A stretch of DNA of 64,000 nt from Verrucosispora sp. NA02020 (lineage in GTDB: Bacteria; Actinomycetota; Actinomycetes; Mycobacteriales; Micromonosporaceae). The translations under genes and the position numbers were made by a program. The stretch lies in assembly GCF_013364215.1 (NCBI RefSeq), contig NZ_CP054923.1, forward strand, positions 3,844,001 through 3,908,000. The letters are read 5' to 3'. Shown one piece after another: positions 52,524 through 60,679 of this stretch (position 1 is the first letter of the stretch; every line of letters starts with the position of its first letter). Below the pieces are notes generated by a model, which saw nothing but the letters and a program-made list of their open reading frames with translations, did no database searches and was not told where the DNA came from.

Positions 52524-54872
52524 TCAGACCCCCTCGACCTGCGCGAAGACCCGGTTGAACCGGGCCAGCGCGTCGTCGATCACCTCGTCGGTGTCGGCCA
52601 GCGAGGTGTACATCCGGGAGCCGGCCAGCGTGACGATGCCGTGCGCGGTGTACGCGGCGCCCATCTGCTCCATGAGTCGCTTGCGGGCCTTGTTCTCGCG
52701 CAGCAGCTTCACCGGGTTGCGCATGTCCAGCAGCATCACGCCGCTGCACTCCAGGTGCACGATCGACCCCTGGTTGTACGCGACGTACGGCAGGCCGTAC
52801 GTGTCGATCAACCGTTGCAGACCCCGGGTCAGCCGGTCACCGGCACGGCCGGCGACCACCGGCGCGTTGGTGCGCGCCATCTCCTCGATCGCGAAGTACC
52901 CGGCCGCGCAGGAGAGCGGGTTGGCCGACAACGTGCCGCCGACCTGGATGTGCGCGCCGCTCTTGCCGTCCAGCCCGGAGCCGAAGACCGCCATCACGTC
53001 GGAGCGTCCGCCGACCCCGCCGGCCATCGGGTACCCGCCGGAGACCGCCTTGCCGAGCACCGTCAGGTCCGGGGTGACGCCGAAGTAGCCGGCGGCCCCG
53101 CCCAGCCCGAGGCGGAAGCCGGTGACCACCTCGTCGAAGACCAGCAGCGCGCCGAACTCGTCGCACAGCTCGCGGACCCCGGCGTTGAAGTCGCGGGGCG
53201 CCGGCCGGGTGCCGGACTCCGGGCCGACCGGTTCCACCACCACCGCCGCCGTGCCGCCGCGCAGCCGGTTCTCCACCAGCTTGCGCTTGAGCTGCCCGAG
53301 GTCGTGCGGGAACGCCTCCCGGGTCCGGCTGGTCGCGCCGAACGGGATGCCCTTGGCGTTCATCCGGTACGTGCCGGGCACCCGCAGCCCGTACACCATC
53401 GTGTCGGACCAGCCGTGGTACGCGCCGCCGACCTTGATCACCATCTTCTTGCCGGTGAACGCGCGGGCACCCCGGACCGCCGCCATCACCGCCTCGGTGC
53501 CGGAGCCCAGGGCGCGGTACATCTCCACGTGCGGCATGTACCGGTGGATGATCTCGGCGAGCTTGAGTTCGTACTCGTGGAACAGGCCGGTCACCGGTCC
53601 GGAGGCGCGCACCACCTCGGCCACCCGCTCGTTGACCGGGCCGTAGTTGCTGCCCAGGATCGTCGGCCCGCCGGCCTGGAGGAAGTCGATGTAGGTGTTG
53701 CCGTCCCGGTCGACCAGGTACGCCCCGTCGGCCTTCTCGACCGCCAGCGGGAACGGGTAGTTGAAGGCCAGGTTGTGCTGCACCCCGCCGGGGATGCGCA
53801 GCTTGGCCCGGTCGGTGATCTCCTTGCTGGCCCGGCACTTGGTCTCGAAGTAGTTCAGCACGTCCAGCATCGCGTCGTGGCGCAGCCCACGCAGCGGCTG
53901 GGCGGTCAGCGCCTTGAGCCGGCGCATCACGTCGTCGACGTCGGGGTACTCGCTGATGGCGTACCCGAGCCGGGCGGACTCCGCACCCGGCGCCTCGGTC
54001 TCGTCGGCGACCCGGGCGTCAGTCGCCCCGGCGTCGGCGTCGGCGGCGTTCTCGGCTCCGGCGTCGGTCCGGGTGGTCGCGGTCTGGGCGGCGGCGGTCG
54101 CGTCGGCGCTGGGCAGGTCCTCGTCGGCGGGTACCCGCAGCGGTTCGACCGCCTCGGTGATCTGCGCGGCGATCCGCTTCTCGTCGGCGCGCAGCTTGCC
54201 GAAGGCGATCTCGCGGATCGCGGTCGGGATGGTGTAGACCTTGCCCGTCTCGCTGGTCAACGCCAGCAGGTACGCGATGGAGACCTTCTCCAGCAGCGCC
54301 ATGTTGAACACCGCCCGGTCCGGGTCGGTGCCGACGGCCACCACGCCGTGGTTGGCGATGATGAAAGCGTTGTCGCCACTGGCCACCTTCTTCTGCACGT
54401 TGCGGGCCAGGAAGCCGGTGCCGGACGGGGCGTAGTCGATGATCGCCACCTCCCGGCCGAGGAAGCGCACCTGCTCGTCGGTGAGCGCCGGGATCGGCTT
54501 GCGCAGGAAGGCCAGCGCCGACGCGTACGGCTGGTGGGTGTGCACGATCGCGTTGACGTCCGGGCGTTCCCGGTAGATGTTGGCGTGCATCCCGCACTCG
54601 ATGGAGGGCTTGAGGTCGGCACCGGTGCCGTCGGGCACGTGCTTGCCGTCGAAGTCCACCAGGCAGATGTCCTCGACCCGCATCCGGTCGTAGTCGTAGT
54701 TGCTCGGGGTCACCGCGTACAGCCGGTGGCCGGGCACCCGCACCGAGACGTTGCCCTCGGTGGCCTTGAGATATCCCCGGGCGAGCATCGTCCGGCACAT
54801 GTCGACCACGTGCTGACGGGAGAGTCGGTGCTGCACGATGCGCTCCTCGGTCGGATCGGCGGCGGGCTCCAT
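52524..54872 (-). CDS. Fusion of class II aldolase and class III (HemL-like) aminotransferase
   Basis: 782 residues from ATG 54872; GTG 54836, which has GAGGAG six bases upstream, may be the true start. About 15-250 is a class II (fuculose-phosphate type) aldolase: Glu92 in KPSIECGMH, zinc ligands His111 and His113 in VHTHQPYAS and His175 in IANHGVV. An Ala/Asp/Glu linker follows (about 245-300). About 320-780 is a glutamate-1-semialdehyde-aminomutase-like class III aminotransferase with the PLP Lys608 in LGKAVSGGYPMAG and the Asp in LVFDEVVTGFRLG. Both active sites look complete. The kinase gene lies 5 bases downstream. A route of phosphorylation, aldol cleavage and transamination is inferred. 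Confidence 0.9.
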   Translation of the reverse strand: MEPAADPTEERIVQHRLSRQHVVDMCRTMLARGYLKATEGNVSVRVPGHRLYAVTPSNYDYDRMRVEDICLVDFDGKHVPDGTGADLKPSIECGMHANIYRERPDVNAIVHTHQPYASALAFLRKPIPALTDEQVRFLGREVAIIDYAPSGTGFLARNVQKKVASGDNAFIIANHGVVAVGTDPDRAVFNMALLEKVSIAYLLALTSETGKVYTIPTAIREIAFGKLRADEKRIAAQITEAVEPLRVPADEDLPSADATAAAQTATTRTDAGAENAADADAGATDARVADETEAPGAESARLGYAISEYPDVDDVMRRLKALTAQPLRGLRHDAMLDVLNYFETKCRASKEITDRAKLRIPGGVQHNLAFNYPFPLAVEKADGAYLVDRDGNTYIDFLQAGGPTILGSNYGPVNERVAEVVRASGPVTGLFHEYELKLAEIIHRYMPHVEMYRALGSGTEAVMAAVRGARAFTGKKMVIKVGGAYHGWSDTMVYGLRVPGTYRMNAKGIPFGATSRTREAFPHDLGQLKRKLVENRLRGGTAAVVVEPVGPESGTRPAPRDFNAGVRELCDEFGALLVFDEVVTGFRLGLGGAAGYFGVTPDLTVLGKAVSGGYPMAGGVGGRSDVMAVFGSGLDGKSGAHIQVGGTLSANPLSCAAGYFAIEEMARTNAPVVAGRAGDRLTRGLQRLIDTYGLPYVAYNQGSIVHLECSGVMLLDMRNPVKLLRENKARKRLMEQMGAAYTAHGIVTLAGSRMYTSLADTDEVIDDALARFNRVFAQVEGV

Positions 54873-54959
54873 CCTCGCCCGGACGTACAGGTCGAAGCAC
54901 CGTCCCGTAGGCAGCGAGAATCGGCGGCTCTTTTATCCCGACGTGACAAAATCGGCCGG

Positions 54960-56153
54960 GTGAACGCCCCCGTCTCCGCCACCCCCTGGCGGCGTCTCCC
55001 CGCCGACCTGGCCGCCTCCATGCGTCCGTACCTGCCGTCGACGGTTGCCGCCGTGGCGGGCGCGGTCACCGAGGCCACACCCGCCTTCGCCGGCATCGCC
55101 GACGACAAGTTCGTCCGCGACGTGCACACCGCCGTCCAGGTCGCCCTCGACCGGTTCCTCGACCTGGTCGGCACCGACGAGCCCGCGTTGCCGCCCCGGA
55201 TCCGGGAGGTCTTCGTCGCCCTCGGTGCCGCCGAGGCCCGCGAGGACCGGGGGCCGGAGGCCCTGCTCGCGGCCCTGCGGATGGCCGCCCGGCTGCTGCT
55301 GCGGACCGCCTCGCAGTCGCTGGCCCGACTCCGCCCGGTCGACACCGAGGAACTCATCGACCTCTCCGACGCGGTCAGCGCGTACGTCGCCGAACTGGCC
55401 GCGGCGAGCACCGACGGGTACGCCCTCCAGGTGCGCGAGCAGGCCGGCGAGGGTGACCGCCGCCGGCAGCTCGCCGAGCTGCTGCTGCGCGGCGACGGCA
55501 TGCCCAGCGCGGTGGCGGCGGCAGCCGCCCGGATCGGCTGGCCGGACCTGGACACCGTGGTGCCCGTGCTCCTGCCGCCCGACCAGGCCCGTGACGCCCG
55601 GTTCCGGTACGGCGCCGACGGCCTGGTGATCGATCGCGGCCGGGACGCGGTGCTGCTGCTGCGGGCCGGTCCCCGGGCGGCCCGCGCCCCGCTGGCCGAG
55701 GCGCTTGCCGGTCGACGCGCCGTGGTCGGCCCCGCGCTGGACTGGCCCCAGGTGCCGGCCGCCGTACGCCTCGCCGAACTGACCGCCGGCCTGGTCGGAC
55801 CCGACCCCGGCCCGGTCTTCGCCGACGACCACCTGATCCCGCTGACCCTGCGCGGCGAACCCGGCGCCTTGGCGGTGCTCACCGCCCGCCGGCTGGCACC
55901 ACTGGCCCACCTGCGTCCGGCCCAGCGGGACAACCTGCTGGTCACCCTGCACTCGTGGCTGCGGCACTGGGGCTCGCGGGCCGAGGTCGCCGCCGAGCTG
56001 TTCGTCCACCCGCAGACGGTCAGCTACCGGCTCAAGCGCCTGCGCGAGCGGTACGGCACCGACCTCGACGACCCGGCGACCCGCTTCGAGCTGCTGGTGG
56101 TGCTCACCAGCCACCTCGACGCCCCGCCGTCCCCGCCCCGCCGACCCGACTGA
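54960..56153 (+). CDS. PucR/CdaR-type transcriptional regulator
   Basis: 397 residues from GTG 54960. CAAAAT at about 54946-54951, 8 bases before the GTG, suggests a leaderless start. The C-terminal PucR-type HTH is clear (LLVTLHSWLRHWGSRAEVAAELFVHPQTVSYRLKRLRERYGTDLDDPATRFELLVVL). The N-terminal part is helical, with a central GGDEF-related fold as usual in the family, but without a PucR ligand domain. It is divergent from the aldolase-aminotransferase fusion (87-base gap) and is its likely regulator; CdaR/PucR proteins commonly control sugar-acid, purine or amino acid catabolism. Confidence 0.88.
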   Translation: MNAPVSATPWRRLPADLAASMRPYLPSTVAAVAGAVTEATPAFAGIADDKFVRDVHTAVQVALDRFLDLVGTDEPALPPRIREVFVALGAAEAREDRGPEALLAALRMAARLLLRTASQSLARLRPVDTEELIDLSDAVSAYVAELAAASTDGYALQVREQAGEGDRRRQLAELLLRGDGMPSAVAAAAARIGWPDLDTVVPVLLPPDQARDARFRYGADGLVIDRGRDAVLLLRAGPRAARAPLAEALAGRRAVVGPALDWPQVPAAVRLAELTAGLVGPDPGPVFADDHLIPLTLRGEPGALAVLTARRLAPLAHLRPAQRDNLLVTLHSWLRHWGSRAEVAAELFVHPQTVSYRLKRLRERYGTDLDDPATRFELLVVLTSHLDAPPSPPRRPD

Positions 56154-56252
56154 GATCGGCGTGCTCACGCATTCGCGAACCGGTGGGTAGCGACCGCCGC
56201 TGACGGCCCGACGTCTGCGGAATTGACGTGCGCGGCCGTACCGCGAAGTTGT

Positions 56253-56447
56253 TAGGCTGGCGGAGCGCGGGTCAGCCGCGCGATCTGCGACGAGGAGCGC
56301 GACATGCTGTCGGGGGACGACGACATCTCGGGGTGAGCGGCCCCGCCGCCGACCGGCCACTGCCGGGGCGGCCTGTCATGTCACCGCCCTGTCTGTCCGA
56401 CCGGGGCGCCGGTTGCGTCCCGGCCTTCCTCCCGAGGTCTCACTGTG
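56253..56447 (+). promoter_or_regulatory. Leader region of the ABC-F gene with uORF and two hairpins
   Basis: TAGGCT at 56253-56258 is a -10 candidate. A short uORF with an ideal ribosome site lies at 56304-56336, followed by hairpins CCGGC-CACT-GCCGG (56353-56366) and ACCGG-GGCG-CCGGT (56400-56413) and then the CGAGGT ribosome site. ABC-F resistance genes are often controlled by drug-stalled ribosomes on such leaders; the assignment here is inference. Confidence 0.5.
56304..56336 (+). CDS. Ten-residue uORF before the ABC-F gene
   Basis: MLSGDDDISG then TGA. GAGGAG at 56292-56297 is 6 bases before the ATG, a better ribosome site than the ABC-F gene itself has. Three consecutive Asp codons (GAC GAC GAC) are in the middle. 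Confidence 0.5.
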   Translation: MLSGDDDISG

Positions 56448-58085
56448 ATGTCCGACGTCTGCGTCGTCTGCACCAACCTCTCCTTCTCCTGGCCCGACGA
56501 CACCCCCGTGTTCCGGGACCTGTCGTTCACCGTGCCGCCCGGCCGCACCGGCCTGGTCGCGCCGAACGGCGCCGGCAAGTCGACCCTGCTGCGCCTGATC
56601 GCCGGTGAGCTGACCCCCACCGGCGGTGGCGTGACGGTCGAGGGCGTGCTCGGCTATCTGCCGCAGAACCTTCCGCTCGCCGGTGAGCTGACCGTCGCCG
56701 AGGTGCTGGGCGTCGCCCCGACCATCGCGGCGCTCCGGGCGATCGAGGCCGGCGACGCCGGCGAGGAGAACTTCACCGTCGTCGGCGACGACTGGGACGT
56801 CGAGGAGCGCAGCCGCGTCGAACTCGACCGGCTCGGTCTGGACGGGGTGGCGCTCGACCGGCCGCTGCACACGCTCAGCGGCGGGCAGGTCGTCTCCCTC
56901 GGCCTGGCCGCGCAGTTGCTGCGCCGCCCCGACGTGCTGCTGCTCGACGAACCCACCAACAACCTCGACGTCGACGCCCGGCACCGGCTGTACTCGGTGC
57001 TGGAGAACTGGTCCGGCTGCCTGTTGCTGGTCAGCCACGACCGGATGCTGCTGGACCGGATGGACCGCATCGCCGAACTCGACGGCGGGCAGCTCCGGTT
57101 GTTCGGCGGCAACTTCACCGCCTACCAGGAGGCCGCCCAGGCTGCCCGGGAGCTGGCCGAGCGCACCGTGCGCAGCGCCGAGTTGGAGGTCAAGCGGGAG
57201 AAGCGGGAGATGCAGCAGGCCCGGGAACGGGCCGAACGCCGGGCCGGGAACGCCGCCCGCAACCTCGGCAACGCCGGCCTGGCCCGGATCGTCGCCGGTG
57301 GACTCAAACGCAGCGCGCAGGAGTCGGCCGGCCGGGCCCAGCAGGCGCACGCCAGCCGCGTCAGCGACGCGCAGGGACGCCTCGACGAGGCCAGCCGGGG
57401 TCTGCGCGACGACCAGGCACTCACGCTGGACCTGCCGGAGACCGACGTGCCCGCCGGCCGGACGCTCGTCGAGGGGCAGCGGATGCAGGTGCGGTACGAC
57501 GGCCGACCGTTGTTCCCCGGCGACGGTCTGGAGCTGACCATCCGCGGCCCGGAACGGATCGCGCTCACCGGTCCGAACGGCGTCGGCAAGTCCACGGTGC
57601 TGCGCTTGGTGACCGGCCAGACCGCGTCCGAGGGTGGGCAGGTGCGTCGGGCAGACGGCCGGATGGCGTACCTGTCGCAGCGGCTGGACCTGCTCGACCT
57701 CGACCGGACGGTGGCGGAGAACCTCGCCGCGTACGCCCCGGAGCGACCGCAGTCGCAGCGGTTGAACCTGCTGGCGCGCTTCCTGTTCCGGGGCGCCCGG
57801 GCCCAGTTGCCGGTGGGCGTGCTCTCCGGAGGTGAACGGCTGCGGGCCACCCTCGCCTGCGTCCTCTACGCCCAACCCGCCCCGCACCTGCTGCTGCTCG
57901 ACGAACCCACCAACAACCTGGACCTGGTCAGCGTTGGCCAGTTGGAGAACGCGCTGAACGCCTACCGGGGCGCGTTCGTGGTGGTCAGCCACGACGAGCG
58001 CTTCCTGCACGCCATCGGCGTACGACGGTGGCTGCGCCTCGACGGAGACGGCCTGCGCGAGGTACCGGCTCCGGACGTCGACTGA
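56448..58085 (+). CDS. ABC-F family ATPase (ribosome-associated, likely antibiotic protection)
   Basis: 545 residues from ATG 56448; the adjoining GTG 56445 is possible. Two ABC domains without TM segments: Walker A APNGAGKSTLL and GPNGVGKSTVL, signatures LSGGQVVSLGLA and LSGGERLRATLA, Walker B VLLLDEPTNNLD and LLLLDEPTNNLD, and the catalytic Glu in each. The interdomain linker (about 235-310; ELEVKREKREMQQARERAERRAG) is helical and positively charged, as in ABC-F proteins that reach the ribosomal P-site. It could protect from ribosome-targeting drugs or tune translation. The leader with a uORF supports an inducible resistance role. A long palindrome ends the gene. Confidence 0.9.
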   Translation: MSDVCVVCTNLSFSWPDDTPVFRDLSFTVPPGRTGLVAPNGAGKSTLLRLIAGELTPTGGGVTVEGVLGYLPQNLPLAGELTVAEVLGVAPTIAALRAIEAGDAGEENFTVVGDDWDVEERSRVELDRLGLDGVALDRPLHTLSGGQVVSLGLAAQLLRRPDVLLLDEPTNNLDVDARHRLYSVLENWSGCLLLVSHDRMLLDRMDRIAELDGGQLRLFGGNFTAYQEAAQAARELAERTVRSAELEVKREKREMQQARERAERRAGNAARNLGNAGLARIVAGGLKRSAQESAGRAQQAHASRVSDAQGRLDEASRGLRDDQALTLDLPETDVPAGRTLVEGQRMQVRYDGRPLFPGDGLELTIRGPERIALTGPNGVGKSTVLRLVTGQTASEGGQVRRADGRMAYLSQRLDLLDLDRTVAENLAAYAPERPQSQRLNLLARFLFRGARAQLPVGVLSGGERLRATLACVLYAQPAPHLLLLDEPTNNLDLVSVGQLENALNAYRGAFVVVSHDERFLHAIGVRRWLRLDGDGLREVPAPDVD

Positions 58086-58091
58086 GTGAAG

Positions 58092-58135
58092 GTGGGTGGA
58101 TTTGTTGTCGCTCCAGCGACAACAAATCCACCCAC
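58092..58135. terminator. Perfect 44-base palindrome, bidirectional terminator
   Basis: 21-base arms at 58092-58112 and 58115-58135 around CC, with a T-rich centre of the arm (GGATTTGTTGTCGCT). It lies between the convergent ABC-F and GH64 genes (stops 58085 and 58153). Its unusual T-rich sequence and perfect symmetry suggest a member of a dispersed repeat family, but only one copy is in the window. Confidence 0.75.
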
Positions 58136-58152
58136 GTGAGGGTCGGTCGGGA

Positions 58153-59340
58153 TCAGAACGGGCTGAGGACCAGGCCGGCGGCGCGCGGGTCGCCGTCGTG
58201 CACGAGCGACTCGAAGGCGCCGACGTCGTCGAAGGCGAAGGCGTACGCCTTACCGTCGCGCATGTTGGCGTGGATGATCCGGGCGTACTGGTTGGTCGGG
58301 TTGCTGCGGTAGAACTCGGCGGCGTTGGTGCTGGGCTGGGTGTGGATGGTGCCGAGGGTGCCCCGGTTCAGCGCGGCGCATAGCGTCCGGGAGATCGGCC
58401 CGACCACCTGGTCGTTGGGGGCGGGCAGGTCGCCGTCACAGCCCCACACACTCGCCGACGAGGGGCGGTTGAACGAGGCGACGACCTGTCCGGCGCTGTT
58501 GGTGAAGGTCATCACCCGGCCCGAGGTACGCCCGAAGTAACGGACGTCGGGCCGGTCGCCGAAGGGCACCACGGTCAGCGTGCGGCTGGTGTACGCGTTC
58601 CACGCCGACGCGATGTAGGAGTCCAGGTAGGTGCTGCTGAACAGGCCCGCCCCGGCAGCCTTGCCCGGTGCCAGGACCCGCAGCACGGTGCCGTCGGAGC
58701 GGGTGTACACGGTGTTCGCCCAGCCGGACTGGGACCGTACGCCGTTGATGATCGCGGTGCGGCCGTTGGCGACGACGTCGCCGGTCCGTTTGGTGACGCC
58801 GTTGGCGCCGGTCACGGTGACCGCGTGCGGCACCGCGAACATGTCCACCTGGGAGCTGTTGAGCCAGAGCCCGGCGTCGTTGTAGGTGAACTCGCTCCAG
58901 TCGAACAGGATGTCGCGGTTGGCGTCGCCGGCCGCCCACGGGGCGGGCTGCACCAGGCCGGTCGGGGTGAGGAAGAACTTGAGCTTCTCGCCGAAGGAGA
59001 AGTAGACCCGGCCGGAGAAGCCGCGCGGGAAGCGGACGGTGGTGTTGGCGCCGTTGGTCGGACCGGGGATCGAGGCGTCGGGCGCGGGCGACGGTGGGAT
59101 CTGTCCGCCGGACCAGGGGATGAACGTGCCGGCCTGGTTGACGTAGCCGAGTCGGCCGGAGGAGAGCTGCACGCCGATGACGTACACGTGGACGGCTCCG
59201 GACCGGCCGGTGTTGTTGGTGACGGTGACGGGCAGCAACGCCGGGCCGACGGCCTGGGCGGGTGCGGTGGCGACGAGCGCGGTCGGGACAGCGGTGATCA
59301 GGGCGGCGGCGACCGCCAGCAGTCTTCTTCGGACAACCAC
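58153..59340 (-). CDS. Secreted GH64-type beta-1,3-glucanase
   Basis: 395 residues. GTG 59340 is chosen for the GGAGGAG five bases upstream. Signal peptide about 1-30 (AAALITAVPTALVATAPAQAV). The mature part has the GH64 (thaumatin-like) sequence pattern: LPVTVTNNTGRSGAVHVYVIGVQL, GRLGYVNQAG, FPRGFSGRVYFSFGEKLKFFL, ILFDWSEFTYNDAGLWLNSSQVDMFAVPHAVTVTG (with the catalytic acid region), SVWGCDGDLPAPNDQVVGPISRTLCAALNRGTL. These enzymes release laminaripentaose from fungal or algal beta-1,3-glucan. A LacI-type palindrome overlaps its promoter. Confidence 0.9.
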   Translation of the reverse strand: MVVRRRLLAVAAALITAVPTALVATAPAQAVGPALLPVTVTNNTGRSGAVHVYVIGVQLSSGRLGYVNQAGTFIPWSGGQIPPSPAPDASIPGPTNGANTTVRFPRGFSGRVYFSFGEKLKFFLTPTGLVQPAPWAAGDANRDILFDWSEFTYNDAGLWLNSSQVDMFAVPHAVTVTGANGVTKRTGDVVANGRTAIINGVRSQSGWANTVYTRSDGTVLRVLAPGKAAGAGLFSSTYLDSYIASAWNAYTSRTLTVVPFGDRPDVRYFGRTSGRVMTFTNSAGQVVASFNRPSSASVWGCDGDLPAPNDQVVGPISRTLCAALNRGTLGTIHTQPSTNAAEFYRSNPTNQYARIIHANMRDGKAYAFAFDDVGAFESLVHDGDPRAAGLVLSPF

Positions 59341-59371
59341 GGGTACTCCTCCGTTCGGTGGTGACACGGTG

Positions 59372-59417
59372 TGAGAGAGCGCTCTCTCAGACTCTGACTG
59401 TTAACTACGTTTGTCAA
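59372..59417 (-). promoter_or_regulatory. Promoter and LacI-type operator of the GH64 gene
   Basis: Minus-strand TTGACA (59412-59417), a 17-base spacer and GAGTCT (59389-59394) form the promoter. TGAGAGAGCGCTCTCTCA at 59372-59389 is a perfect 18-base palindrome resembling the CebR/BglR type operator (core GAGCGCTC), overlapping the -10 region, so binding would block transcription. Confidence 0.7.
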
Positions 59418-59492
59418 TAGATGTGCGGCGATGCCGCGCGGTCGGAGGCGGATCCCTCACCGCCGGTAGCGGCCCGTGTGCGGACCGGGCGG

Positions 59493-59605
59493 TACGCTGC
59501 GCCGGTGACCTTCTCCGTCGTGTCGCCACCACCCACCCGGTAACGGCGTTCTCGCCGACCCGGCTCTGACGATTCGAGCCCGGGGGCGACCGTGCTGCCC
59601 GGGCG
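59493..59605 (+). promoter_or_regulatory. Possible leaderless uORF and hairpin leader before the EamA gene
   Basis: TACGCT (59493-59498) lies 6 bases before GTG 59505, which opens a 12-codon frame (VTFSVVSPPPTR, stop TAA at 59541-59543). A small hairpin CGGCG-TTCT-CGCCG (59546-59559) and a GCCCGGG/CCCGGGC stem (about 59579-59605) follow, then the GGAG ribosome site of the EamA gene. A leaderless leader peptide with a Pro-Pro-Pro stall is possible. Confidence 0.4.
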
Positions 59606-59626
59606 GTGACGACAACGGAGAATCCT

Positions 59627-60679
59627 GTGCACACCACCATGCCCCCGTCCGTGGGACGGGGAGTCTCGTACATCCTCATCGCGGCGGTCGCCTGGGGGAC
59701 CGGCGGAGCGGTCGCCGCGATCCTCTACGACATCAGCGGAATGGGGCCCGTCGCGGTCTCCTTCTGGCGGTTCGCGGGCGGCGTCCTGCTGCTCGCCGCC
59801 GGGCATCTGGTGCTCCGCCGGCGGCATCCGGGCCGACCGGTCGGCACGCCCGCGCGGGCCGCCGGTCGCCGACCGGGCGATCGCTGGCGCACGCTGGTGA
59901 CCACCGGCATCGGTCTGGCCGTCTACCAGACCGCCTACTTCGCCGCCGTCGGGTACGCCGGACTGGCGGTCGCCACCGTGGTGACCCTCGGCTCCGGGCC
60001 GGTGCTGATCGCCGTCGGATCCCGGCTGACGATGGGGGAGCGGTTGGGGCGAACTGGTGCCCTCACCGTGGCCTCCGCGCTGATCGGACTGCTGCTCCTC
60101 GTCGGCGGCGGCGGCGCGGGTACGGCATCCGCCCCGCTGCGCGGTCTGGCCTACGCGTTGCTCTCCGCCACCGGGTACGCCATGGTCACCCTGCTGCACC
60201 GCAAGCGTGGCCGGGACGGCATCGGGGCAGCCGCCGGCACGACCGCGTTGGGCGGCTTCACGGTGGGGATGCTCTGCCTGCTGCCCCTGGCGTTGATCGA
60301 GGGGATCCTGCCCACGGCGGGCGACGTCGGCCGGGTGCTGGGTCTGCTCGCCTACCTCGGTGCGGTGCCCACCGCGCTGGCGTACGCGCTGTTCTTCGCC
60401 GGCCTGGTCTCGATCCGGGCGACCACCGCGTCGGTGATCGCCCTGGTCGAGCCGGTCACCGCCGCGGTCATCGCGGTGCTGTTCCTCGACGAACGGCTCA
60501 CCCCGGCGGCCACCGTCGGATCGGCGGTGCTGCTCGGTGCCGTCGTCGCGCTGACCCTGGGCGAACGGCGGGCGGCGTCGGCCGGTGTCAGGGTCGGATC
60601 AGGCACATCCCGCCACCGGTCGGACCGTCCATGGTGGCCAGTGCGTGCGGTACGTCGGCGAGACCGATCGTGCGGGTGA
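59627..60679 (+). CDS. EamA-family drug/metabolite transporter
   Basis: 350 residues from GTG 59627 (ACGGAG six bases upstream; GTG 59606 is an alternative). Ten TM helices in two EamA repeats; [21 protein letters not shown] begins the first, [69 protein letters not shown] ends the second. A polar loop ([23 protein letters not shown]) splits helices 2 and 3. The last 35 residues (Arg/Ser-rich) extend past the normal end and overlap by 92 bases the 3' end of the convergent dehydrogenase gene. Substrate unknown. Confidence 0.87.
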   Translation: MHTTMPPSVGRGVSYILIAAVAWGTGGAVAAILYDISGMGPVAVSFWRFAGGVLLLAAGHLVLRRRHPGRPVGTPARAAGRRPGDRWRTLVTTGIGLAVYQTAYFAAVGYAGLAVATVVTLGSGPVLIAVGSRLTMGERLGRTGALTVASALIGLLLLVGGGGAGTASAPLRGLAYALLSATGYAMVTLLHRKRGRDGIGAAAGTTALGGFTVGMLCLLPLALIEGILPTAGDVGRVLGLLAYLGAVPTALAYALFFAGLVSIRATTASVIALVEPVTAAVIAVLFLDERLTPAATVGSAVLLGAVVALTLGERRAASAGVRVGSGTSRHRSDRPWWPVRAVRRRDRSCG

